Position numbers and translations under genes: made by a program. From positions 218,986,954 through 219,050,953 of the forward strand of contig NC_061115.1 of NCBI RefSeq assembly GCF_002878395.1: a DNA stretch of 64,000 nt, written 5' to 3'. The notes under the pieces are model-generated. The model searched no databases. It worked only from the letters and a program-made list of their open reading frames with translations, and was not told the DNA's origin. Within the stretch, counting starts at the first letter, position 1, and each line of letters starts with the position of its first letter. Below are positions 22,201-31,959 of this stretch, piece by piece. The DNA comes from Capsicum annuum. Lineage: Eukaryota; Streptophyta; Magnoliopsida; Solanales; Solanaceae.

Positions 22201-25200
22201 AACTTGGAAGTTACTCAATTGCTGCTTGCTAAACAGGCTATGAAACATTATTCTCGGGACAATCTGAATAATCTTCATCAAGTCACGAATAATATCTATG
22301 CAGCATGCAATACATGGCAAGAACTGGAAAAAAACCAAGAGAGAAAATCCCAAATTACGATAAGATACCTCCTTCATGACAGCTTGGGATGCCATCATTT
22401 GAGTATCATCCTTGCAACGAGCCAAAGCCCTTTCAACGTACCCACAAAGTGATTTTGGAAAAGTATCAGGCTGCAGACAGTAGAATTCACTTTGGTTACA
22501 CAAGACAACAACAACAACAACAAACCCAGTGTATTCCCACTTAGTGGGGTCTGGGGGGTAAGATGTACGCAGTCCATACCTCTACCTCTGATGAAGTAGA
22601 AAGGCTGTTTCCGAAAGACCCCCGGCTCAAGGCACAAGATATCACACAAACACATAGTAAAGCACAGAAGCAGATGACATAACATAAATACGGCACCCAT
22701 AAGGAATATAAAACAGAGGAAAGCAGAGGAAAGCACTGGTTATCAAAATATCCTCTGCATACCTATTCCACCAATATTACCCATAATATAAGTGCACCTT
22801 ACTAAAGCGCACAAATCAGAATATATGGAACTCAAGAGCATTAAATCTGTATTATACTAACAGAGTGAAGCTCCTTAGAGGGTGCTGAATTGGTTTATTT
22901 TTAGGTGTTTTTGGTTTTTAAGCACTTTTTAATTTTTGGAGGTGTTTGGCAAAGACAAAAGTACTTTTAAGCACTTTACTTTAGGCTTAAAAAGTAAAAA
23001 AAAAATAGTTTTTAGCTTAAAAATAAGTCATTTAGATAAAAACTAATTCAAACGCTCTCTTAAAAATGTTGATTGAACTTTTTTTTGCTACACAAAAGAC
23101 ACTATAATAGACAGAATTGTCATTTACAATATAATTATAATTACTAATAATTATTTTTGGTTGAGAAAACCAAAACTACCGTGTATATATAATTGTCTTT
23201 TCTTAATTAGGCTTAGGATCCTTTTAGTTTTTTCTTTGTTTAGGAGTTATATTTCCTTTCTTTTTAACAACCGTAGTGTCCAGGTCAGCTTGCGCGCACC
23301 TCGACTAAATCCACAGGATACCTGCCACCTCCCACCAGCAATAGCTAGCAAGTAACTATGCCCACCAAAGATAGAACAGACGAAAAGAAATCACCTAGTG
23401 TTTGTCTCTATGGGAGTTGTACCTGAGACCTCATGGTGCTCATCACACTTCATTGAACCACTAGGTCATACCCTTGGGTGCGGAGTTATACTTCCTTATG
23501 CTTAGAAAGTAACTCCTAAAACCACGCTTTAACCAAAACTAAGCCTCAATATTCTCTATCTGAATTTATGCCTTTTTTCATCGATGCTGCTAATATTCAT
23601 GGTCTCCAAAGACCATCAAACTTCAGCTATTGGGTTCTTAATGGCCTTTGATTAAATCGTTGGATTAAAAAATGGTTTATTTTAAAATTCATCACTTGTT
23701 GGATGTGTTGGCTTTTTGTTTACTTTGCTGATCGAAGGTGGTGTTGGATATAAACATCTTGCCGTTATTTTCATGGTAAGTGATGCGGCATTAGTTACGT
23801 GTGGTAATTTATCATTAAACAATTGCTTATTTGAGTTGATGATTCACAATAAACTGATTAGTATTATGCAACGCCAATTGCACCATGTACCAACATTCAT
23901 TATTGCTTTTGATTTTAAGAGCTCAAGTACATCAGATTTTGAAGAACCACGATGTTACCTAGCCATATGCTACAAAGGGAGTTGCCTCAGAGATTTATGA
24001 TTAACAAGCTTTTGTATTTAATTTGAACAAGAATAAAAAGGTGAGTTGTTCCTTTCTCATATCAAAGAATTATTAATAATATGTGGATTTCCATTCTTAT
24101 GCACATGAGTTATTGCTTTTTCTAATATTTTATATTTGTTTTACATAGAAATTTTTTCATGATTTCCTTTGCTTTTCCGCACTGTTTCTCGAAGTTAAGA
24201 TGAAGATGCACAGATGCCGAGGCATCACGGAGGTGTGAAAGGTTGACCATGGATGATATTAGGAGAGGTAAAGGTAGACCGAAAAATTACTAAAGAGAGG
24301 TGATTGGACAGGACATAATTACAGTTTACAGATGACATGAACTTAGATAAGAGGGTGTGGAGGACACGAAATACGGTAGAAGGTTAGTAACTAGTTGTGC
24401 ATTGTCTTGTTGACTTCATATTAATAGTCGTAGTATTGCTGCTATAGTATCTATTATACTTTGTTTTTTGTTACTATACAATCTTGTTTCTTGTATCATG
24501 ATTATTGTATTATTTTGTTCGAGTTTTTAGTTGGTGATTCTTCCCATCTGTCCCAACCTTGGTGGATAAAGTTACCTGGTATTTGTTGCTGGTGGGAGGT
24601 GGTATCTGTTGCTTGTGGGAGGTGGCATGTAGCTCGTGGATTTAGTCAAGGTGCACGAAAGTTAGCCCGAACACCACAGTTATCCAAAAAAAAAAAAAAA
24701 ATGTCATCCTACATTAGCATAACAAAATCATAAAAGGGTAATTCTATTAGCAACTCACTTAGAAGCTTAGTTTATTTGTATTAATTTTAAATGATATCTT
24801 AAACAAATGATACTCCAAAGATATGGAGTTCATACATTAACGTAAAAGATACCATCTGAAATTATGCATCAAACTAAGAGGAGGACTACATAATTATATA
24901 GCATCATAATACACGACATTAAGAACTTGAACATGTAAATCTTGTCCAATAAGATTAAATAATTAAAAATAATATTTTATATATAAATTTGAAAATAAAT
25001 GCCAAGCTACACGTGCAAAGCACGTATATGAAGGCCCTTTAAAATGTTGTTTGTCGTTCATAAAAAAACTTTGTAATAGACAAAATTGTCAATAGTTATT
25101 ATCCAGAAATAACTATCATTTAATTACTATCCTGATATTTAGTTCTTCATCGGAAACAGCCTCTCTACTTCTTCGGAGGTAGTGGTATGGACTGCGTACA

Positions 25201-28200
25201 TTTTACCCTCCCCAGACCCCACAATGCGGGAATATACAGGGTTTGTTATTGTTGCTGATATTTAGTTCTTCGAAATTAATTAAAGTCATATCTACTAATT
25301 CTTTACTTATTTATAAGATGTAAGAACTAGTACATTTAGTTCTTTAAAATCAACTAGAATTTTGAATTGAATCTTAAATCTTTTCCTTCTTTTTTTGGTT
25401 TCTCATCCGATGTCTGATACCCACATTGGAGCCCGACTAATCAGGATGTGCGCCGGGTAGGGCTCATACGGGGGTAGCGCTCCCTAGCAAGGATTGAAAT
25501 CTTTTCTTATTTGATACTCATCAACTAATTTCCTAATATTTAGTTAGAGTCATTTAATAAATTTCCTACTATTTAGGAATAATAATCATTTAATATATTT
25601 GTTTTAGCATGATGTTTGTTCGTCATTTGCCTTTTTTACACATGTAAGTGCATTATATGTTGAATATAATTGTTACTATAATCATTTCTTTTGCTGAAAA
25701 AAGAATATCTTTGTATCTCATAAAATCTAAGTTGCATAGACTCTTCCTATGCCACACCCAATGTCAGATTCTCCCAAAATACACTGCTTTCGGAGAATCC
25801 GACACTCACCTACCGACTTTTTTAAGAGTCCAAGCAACATAGCATAAAATTTCTATAGCAATCATTATACAAATTTCCTTTAGGTATAATACATATTTAG
25901 TTTATCCATAGTATCAATTTTTGTAACTCTTGTTTTCATCATTTAAGTAAATATTGCATTTATTTTTAGCATTAGTTGCTATTTTTAAATAATTTATTTT
26001 TTTTTTGAGACTGAATTTTTCAATAATATATTCTCTCGTCTTTAATGTATTTTGTGCTAATGAATTGACACAACATATACATGTAACAGACCTATACTAA
26101 AATTACAAGTACACAAATTTTTGCTATTTGAATGATGATAATGTTACATGTGTTGCAACTTCAATTGCAATATTCTATACTTCATTCTTTTTGTACGAAA
26201 TCTTTTATATTGATGCGGCACACACATGCAATGCACGTATGCTAAACTAGTTAAGTTAATCTTGCTACTATTGATAAAATGACATCACTCACCAAATATA
26301 CCCTCACAAGTCACTTACCAAATGCACTTATACATATTAGATTGTTGAAGGTTCATTGGCTATTTAGACGGTTATATTACATTATTAGTAATATATCATT
26401 CTTGTCAAACATAGGATCATTTGAAGAGGTCTAATTTGTTAATTGTCCCACATCGGAGAAGGATAGGTATTTGGTCTCCTTATGTGAACTTGGGCAATCC
26501 TCTCCTCATAAGCTAGCTTCTGAGGTTGAGTTAGGCCCAAACTATTTAACGATAATGAAGATTTTGGTTTGAAAAATTTCATTAGAGTGACAATGATTTA
26601 ATAGAGGAAATTTTGAAGATGGAAATTGAACTTGTTGAAGACTACCTGAAAAAGGTGGAGCAAATTTGTTTTGTCAGAAATTCAGGCCAAAGAGGAGAAG
26701 TGTTGGTATTTGCTTACCATAATTGAGTTTTCCTTTTAGGAAAAGAAAAATATGAATTCTCCATATTTGACTAATCTTTGTTCATGTAGGAAAAGATTAT
26801 AGACTATATAAACAAAGGCACCTTTCTTCTAGCTTGGTAGCATCCACAATGTAGTCAAAAGAGCTTTGAGAGTATTGTTTAGCGGAAGAATTTGTGGGAC
26901 ACAAGTATTGCGGTGTCACTTGTGTAGACCTCTTTTTATTCTAAGTGAATTGTGTGTGAGGTCGTCTCTCTCAATATTTTGTACTCTTTTATATCGTGGA
27001 TTGCTCATCTCCTCTTTTTTTTTTTTGACTTGCACCGGACTAATCCCGGGGGTGCACAGGCCCTCGGCAAAGAGTTTCCCGCAAGTGCACCGCGGTTAAT
27101 TCAGGGTTTCACCCAATCCGATGGCCCTCAGAAATTGTTTGCACCCAGTGGGAATCGAACTTGAGACCTTGACCTCAAGGCTCAAGCCAATTACCACCAA
27201 GCCAACCCCTGAGGGGTGATTGCTCATCTCCTCTTATAGATGTAGGTCGATTAACAGAACCACATTAAATAATTGTGTATCTTTTGCTGTATTTCTCGTT
27301 TGTCTTCTTATTCATGGTATTTTGAGGTTTGTTTTGCTAGCTTCTGCAAGACACCTGATTATTTCGGTCCTAACAGGTGGTATCTTACCATGTAAAGAAT
27401 GGATCTTGGGCCTAACTCAACCTCAAAAACTAGCTTATGAGGGAAGGATTGTCCAAGTCCATATAAGGAGACCAAACCCACCCTTTTTCCGATGTGGACT
27501 CTTAACACTCCCCCGCACGCCCAAACCTGATCAACTGGAGCGTGGATAATATAATATGGGGGCCTAACATCAGTGAACAAAGAATTTGGATGAACCTCGC
27601 ACTGTTAGCATGAGAAAAATAGGAGAAGATTACTATTGAATTGTTGTATTTACATGATTATACTGAGACCCTATTTATAAACACTATATTCCAATTCTTT
27701 TCCAAATAGGACACTACATTGTAATTCTTTTTCAAGTAAAATTTTGTATGCTATTCTTATGTGCTCATATTCTAACATAATTAATGCGTACATGAAAGTT
27801 GGAGAATAATTGGCCCCTCCTATTGGTAATTTGGTTTCAGATGAAGTACGTTGTTTCATTAATGGCATCAAATAGATGCAAATATAGTGCAAAAGATAGA
27901 AAGAACAGAAAAGACTTTGTTAGCTTCATCATAATATGTCCTCCCCTTGAATTGGTTTGTGTTTTCAAATTTTTCAACTAAAAACCAGTATCCATAATAG
28001 CACTTAACCAATTCTAAGAGAAGCCTACTACAACAGCATCATATGCTGGCCCGGACACCACGGTTATCAAAGAAAAAAAAACATCATACCAAGTGTAATC
28101 GCACATGTGGGGTCTGGTCTAAGAGAAGTTTACAACGAACATAAAGGGACACTAGCTCAGATAACCTATGACTTAATTTAAATTCTCCAACCAGCACGTG

Positions 28201-31200
28201 ATGAAAGACTATCAAGAAGCAAGTAAAAACTTTATCACCTTAGTCAAGCATTTAAACTTTCTACTGGAATATGCAAACTAATGTTACAAAGCTCAATTAG
28301 CGACAGCATGTCTTACTGACATGATCAAAGTAAAAGGCGTCTGACCTTGAGAACATTATCCGCACCATGAGAAGATACTTTTTCAATAGTTTTTGGTAAG
28401 GAAACACTGACATATGCAGGTTTTGCGGCTGCATTACTTGTAGAGCTTTGTACATCCAGCTTTGGTAATCCCATGGGCAAGGTTGAAATTATTCTAGGAT
28501 TTGTGGGAATCTGAGGTTTGCTAGCACTGCCCGTGTCTGCTGATGCAACAGTTTGCTGTACGGTGGGCAACGATGACTGATAACTATAGGGCATCTGATA
28601 AGAGGCTTGATATTGTGTGCTTGGTCCTTGGGGCAATGACGAACTTTGTTGTGTAGCAAGGTTTTCATGAGGAGTTATGTCTAAAGGCTTTTGACCATAA
28701 GACTGGACTGGATCAGGCTGCTGATTTTGGAAAGAGGGAGCCCAATGATTCCAGTAACTGTCATGAACATTTCCACCTACAGAAGGAGACTGATCCAAAA
28801 AAAAAAAAAATTGAAAGTTAAGTTCATCCAGGTAAAAAGGAGGTACTGACTGCAATGACAGTAGATAACACATCTTCTGGTGAATAGCTGGCACTCAACA
28901 AACCGTTCAAGGTAGAAGTTGAATATCCAGATTATTAAATTTACAGTAAACACAAAGTGATATTTAGACAACAAAATTAAAAGATCATACAAGGCATTGC
29001 TTACCAGGTGTTTAGCAGCTTCTTGAACAAAAAAACAAGTAAATAGCAAGTTAACCTAAAATATGACCCACTTACCGAAGTAGTCTGTAATATTGTATCA
29101 CTAATTAATAATAAAGCAGCCTTCTGTAATTATACTAGAGATCTTCCATATTTGATTATTGCAAAACATAATATGTCAACATGGAAATATATTAAGAAAA
29201 AATACAACAAGTTGTGCATTGCCAACATGAGAATGTATAGGCAAGATAGATTAAGAAGTGGAAAAAAAAATGTCTACGTTTGACATTGAAAAGTGCTAGC
29301 GTGTAATCTTGTTTAATGCCGGGTTTCATAATTTACAACAGCACCAGTTTCATACAGGCACTTATAAAGTACTCCATCAACTAGAGACACTCAGTAGACT
29401 CAAATTTTTTCGCATTGGTGTACATGGGCGTCACATGGTGCCTTCAATGACCCAGGAAATCCTACCGGCATTTCTAAAATTATTTATGGACCACAAGAAT
29501 CCTAAAAAAGTTTATATGTGATACATGATCTATCACCGTCTTTTCCATCTCTTAGCATGCTTAACAAGGGTTTGAATTTTAAGTGAATTTCATGAAAATT
29601 GATATTCAAATAGGAGTCTATGAATGCATAAAAGTTATCTAATATAAGTATAGCTCCAATAGAGCAACTTATTTGTGAATTGCATGTAAAGGAAAAACCT
29701 GCACTGCAGACAATGCAGGCAAACCAGATGCTGGCTTGCCAGATGGAACATGAGATACCGGAGCTTGGACACCTGAAGCTGAGTATCCTGCAGGAACAGG
29801 GCAACTCAGACTGGATACATTAGAAACGGAAATATTTTCTGTTCCAGGAGCACAGGGGACATCATTTTGTGTCTGGTTGTAATAGTCGGCCCATTGCTTG
29901 TACTGTTGCTGGTATTGTGAAGCTGCAGGAGCGGTGGTAGAACCATATGCGGCATTCGAATCAGAACTGTAGCTTGGATACTGATGGGAAGTGTATGTTG
30001 CATATTGTCCTTCCCACGTGTTCGTCTGGTTATTGTAAGCACCACTTGTGTAACCTCCAGATGTCTGGTAATCACCAGGATTGTAGTAAGTGCTTGAATA
30101 ACTTGCAGGCCCAGCATAAGACCCTGTATTCTGAAATGAGGAAAGGGGCTGATAGGGAGCACCTGTATTTTGATATGCTCCCGATGGCTGAGGATACGAT
30201 TGATTAGATTGTTGTTGATAGCCATTATAGTAAGCAGCATATCCTGTATTGTTGTATCCATAAGGATCAGTACTTTGATAGGTGCCATAGCTACTGTAAT
30301 CCTGCTGTACATTTGTGGCACCGGAACTTGGTGTTGAAGCACAAGTTGCAACATTCAGTCCATCTTGAACATTCCTTGAAGGCGGCGCAGCTTGTTGGTC
30401 ATGATCATAACCAGAATGTGAGACAACTCCATTTTCTCTGGCATAGCTATCTGCACCAGGAGCACTCCATGGGGCGACAGTAGAATTTGGAGGGGCGTAA
30501 TATGAAGACATGTGATGTTGGTTTGGATCGACAGCCTGATGATTCTATAAAGCCAAACAAAAAAGAATTTCAAGCCATATAATGAGAAATCAATTCACCT
30601 ATCTGGAACAAAGTATAGCAAAAGCAGTACATAACACAGTTGCAGAAGAATGGTAAATATAAGCAAGTTGAGAGAGTTTGCTGGCTGGGAGAGGAGAAAA
30701 GCTTTTGATGCATTCACCATTCAAGTAGAGAAAATGTTTAATCAATCAAGTTGCACAATGACCAAAACTTAGAAATGTAGTGAATGTCCATCCGTAAAGA
30801 CGAGCAAACTAGCTTACAGTTTAACAAACTTTTATGCATGCAGTTTCGGCTAATGAGAAGCAGTTTCTCAACATAAGGATAGTCAGTAGTCATTGCATCA
30901 AACATGACTTTCACAAAATCTATCTTCATTGTTACCCAAGAATGTCCACAACCAGCTACTTAAACAGTTAAACATAAACGTGCTAGACCAATTTACCAAA
31001 TATTAGTACAGCCTTTCAAAGTTAAATTGATGGTTAAAACAGACAAGGCGTCTTGATTTACCACTTACAAACACCACCAGCACAAGAGTCAACTGTGTTA
31101 CTCCAGTATCAGAAGTATCAGAGATATCAGAGTGACTTGCCATAGCCACTCCATCAAGAACTCTTATCATTCTACGAATCTCGTTACTAACCATTAAAAA

Positions 31201-31941
31201 GTTGTACATACATTTCAAAGAGGCGGTGTTACTATGTGAGAAGTCAAACAAATTTTTCGTTAAAAACGATTTTTTCGAACAATTTTAAATTCTTCTAACT
31301 ACAAAATATTGTGATTCCTAGTACTTCTTATAGTTTCAGAATATACAAATTTTATTTAAAATATTCTGAATCGATGTCCAAATTCATATGGACCATTAGA
31401 TGACCAGTGGCAGATTCAAAGTATAGGTTCAGTAGAACCCATAGTTTCGAGGCCAAACGCTGCAATGTGTGAAAAGAATTATAAATAGATTTAGATATAC
31501 ATTTCAGAACTCACTCTTCAACTCAAAACCAACGAAGCCCAAGTTCAGAATCTCCCACTATGTTTACCCTCATAATCCTAACAAGACAACCCTTTTTGGT
31601 GTTGACGGAGTAAATATATAAATAATAAATAATATAAGAAAGAATAGAACAACAGCAGCACAACTAAAAAAATCACTTCTCTAACAGAAGGGGAAAAAAA
31701 CTAAAACTTTCAGTTCCATCCGCAACATCCAGCCATCATCTTAGTGTCCATTTTGACATCATCATCATAATTCACATAGCACGTAAAAAATTGCAATAAG
31801 CAGAAATCTATATGGACCATAATGACATACATTTGTTTCATAAACAAGCTTGGATAAGAGGAGAGAAAGTACAACTCCGGAGGTTACCTCCTGTGAACTG
31901 GGATCCAAAGTGGTCATAGTAGCACTTCCTTGATTCATCAT
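13249..31941 (-). CDS. SAC3A: SAC3 family protein A (SAC3/GANP/LENG8-like)
   Basis: Thirteen coding exons, all GT-AG: 31941-31888, 30544-29699, 28789-28346, 22470-22369, 20637-20543, 20071-19909, 19159-18665, 18546-18406, 18222-18163, 17172-17042, 15934-15801, 15719-15490, 13350-13249. Phases agree at every junction and give 998 residues, close to the roughly 1000 of Arabidopsis SAC3A. Residues 19-448 are a Tyr/Gln/Asn/Ser/Gly-rich low-complexity region; about 514-700 is basic and charged; from about 700 comes the SAC3/GANP domain (GTCQEIEKRYLRLTSAPDP, CDQLKSIRQDLTVQRIRNE, LYADKMRYAAVRCMSRS). Known: SAC3/GANP proteins are helical scaffolds acting in nuclear mRNA processing and export; this subtype resembles yeast Thp3 and human LENG8. 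The gene spans 18.7 kb because of repeat-filled introns. The first ATG (MMNQG) is chosen; the exon's 5' side reads in frame, so an upstream start cannot be fully excluded. Confidence 0.92.
13928..14035 (-). repeat. TS/RTE 3' tail in SAC3A intron 12
   Basis: CAACAACATCCCCAGTATATTCCCAC, then GTACGCAGTCCATACTACTACCTC and GTAGAGAGGCTGTTTC (+ orientation) mark an inverted copy of the module, ending in the CAA form of the TTG tail. Confidence 0.75.
14036..15489. other. SAC3A intron 12, remainder
   Basis: AT-rich intronic DNA between the TS/RTE tail and exon 12. The stretch around 14790-15260 has an LTR-like feel but no ends or target duplication were found, so it is left unassigned. Confidence 0.4.
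15935..17041. other. SAC3A intron 10
   Basis: Intronic DNA of about 1.1 kb. A CT-rich run (about 16420-16490) is the only compositional feature noticed; no transposon ends were recognised. The neighbouring intron 9 (17173-18162, about 1 kb) is likewise plain. Confidence 0.5.
19160..19908. other. SAC3A introns 5-6 and intron 4: plain intronic DNA
   Basis: Intron 6 (19160-19908), intron 5 (20072-20542) and intron 4 (20638-22368) contain no repeat I can name. Short open frames in them lack family resemblance. Confidence 0.45.
22507..22632 (-). repeat. TS/RTE 3' tail with (CAA)n end in SAC3A intron 3
   Basis: Begins with six CAA units (the TTG tail on the minus strand), then CCCAGTGTATTCCCACTTAG, GTACGCAGTCCATACC and GACCCCCGGCTCA. 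One of the best preserved copies of the module in the window. Confidence 0.8.
22633..23242. other. SAC3A intron 3, unassigned stretch
   Basis: Contains TTTTTAGGTGTTTTTGG and GGAGGTGTTTGGCAAAG near 22900-22960, a motif cluster often seen in plant MITEs, but no paired ends were found. Confidence 0.4.
23258..23481 (-). mobile_element. Full-length SolS-type SINE with target duplication
   Basis: On the minus strand: a tRNA-like head with GACCTAGTGGTTCAATG (A box) and GAGGTCTCAGGTACAAC (B box region), then the body GGGAGGTGGCAGGTATCC, GTCGAGGTGCGCGCAAGCTG, and a short A-rich 3' end. The flanks GGAGTTATATTTCCT (23243-23257) and GGAGTTATACTTCCT (23482-23496) form a 15-bp target duplication with one mismatch. 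Confidence 0.85.
23497..24229. other. SAC3A intron 3, unassigned stretch
   Basis: A 95-codon open frame at 23716-24000 (+) shows no family resemblance and lies in an intron; it is not called as a gene. Confidence 0.45.
24230..24500 (+). mobile_element. RTE-type LINE 3' terminal fragment
   Basis: Encodes a broken remnant of the RTE C-terminus: RGKGRPKNY, then a stop, then a V-I-G-Q-D block and RRLVTS. A T-rich 3' UTR follows. Compared with the family the frame is interrupted and the rest of the ORF is missing. Confidence 0.65.
24570..24705 (+). mobile_element. SolS-type SINE 3' part with poly(A)
   Basis: GGAGGTGGTATCTGTTGC and GGAGGTGGCATGTAGC are two copies of the body motif; then GGATTTAGTCAAGGTGCACG, AGCCCGAACACCACAG and a 15-A run. 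The tRNA-like head is missing. Same family as the minus-strand SINE at 23258-23481. Confidence 0.75.
25145..25257 (+). repeat. TS/RTE 3' tail in SAC3A intron 3
   Basis: ATCGGAAACAGCCTCTCTAC, GGTATGGACTGCGTACATT and CCTCCCCAGACCCCAC, ending TTTGTTATTGTTGCTG. A duplicated GATATTTAGTTCTTC flanks it (about 25133 and 25258), consistent with a target duplication. Confidence 0.8.
25410..25492 (-). mobile_element. SINE 3' fragment
   Basis: On the minus strand: GGGAGCGCTACCCCCGTATG, CCTACCCGGCGCACATCC and TTAGTCGGGCTCCAATGTGG, the back half of a SolS-type SINE. No head is visible. Confidence 0.6.
25734..25845. mobile_element. Palindromic MITE
   Basis: The termini CTAAGTTGCATAGACTCTT and AAGAGTCCAAGCAACATAG are inverted; the middle contains GATTCTCC...GGAGAATCCGACAC, a second inverted pair. 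A relative lies at 41234-41357. Confidence 0.8.
25846..26442. other. SAC3A intron 3, unassigned AT-rich stretch
   Basis: AT-rich sequence with no recognised ends or frames. The phrase GCACACACATGCAATGCACG (about 26218) resembles a TE border but has no partner. Confidence 0.4.
26701..27375 (+). mobile_element. LTR of a Copia-type element, carrying a SINE
   Basis: Starts TGTTGG, directly after a purine run AAAGAGGAGAAG that looks like a polypurine tract. It holds CTATATAAAC (about 26815) as a possible promoter and ends CCTAACA. The sequence after it, GGTGGTATC, resembles the start of a tRNA-Met primer site. Without the SINE it would be about 460 bp. Family assignment is tentative. Confidence 0.55.
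27017..27217 (-). mobile_element. SolS-type SINE with perfect 18-bp target duplication
   Basis: Minus-strand element: a GGCTTGGTGGTAATTGG A box, CAAGTTCGATTCCCAC B box, a GC-rich body and an A-rich 3' end. GATTGCTCATCTCCTCTT is repeated exactly at 26999-27016 and 27218-27235. The intact 18-bp duplication suggests a fairly recent insertion into the LTR. Confidence 0.9.
27501..28345. other. SAC3A intron 3, end portion
   Basis: Mostly unassigned. About 28038-28120 holds a SolS-type SINE tail (GGCCCGGACACCACGG plus an A run) joined to a TS/RTE end fragment (GTGTAATCGCACATGTGGGG). Confidence 0.5.
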
Positions 31942-31959
31942 CCTCTCATTAAGATCCTG
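31942..31959 (-). other. SAC3A leader segment with tandem splice acceptor (CAGCAG)
   Basis: On the minus strand the exon carrying the start codon is preceded by TTTGGGTTCAGCAGGATC. Both AGs are usable, a NAGNAG acceptor, so the leader could vary by 3 nt. No coding change follows if translation starts at 31941. Confidence 0.5.

Larger units (their letters stand above)
26443..27500. repeat. Inverted repeat arms flanking an LTR
   Basis: The arm at 26443-26541 (CCCACATCGGAGAAGG to GAGGTTGAGTTAGGCCCAA) recurs inverted at 27405-27500 (TTGGGCCTAACTCAACCTC to CCGATGTGGAC). About 860 bp separate the arms, occupied mainly by an LTR-like element. Confidence 0.8.

Noticed and set aside
23716..24000. 95-codon open frame in SAC3A intron 3
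   Set aside because: Antisense to the host gene, no recognisable motif, and set among transposon remains.
29947..30354. Open frames overlapping SAC3A exon 2 on both strands
   Set aside because: They are shadows of the Tyr/Gln-rich coding exon; the frame giving continuous junctions with the neighbouring exons is the real one.
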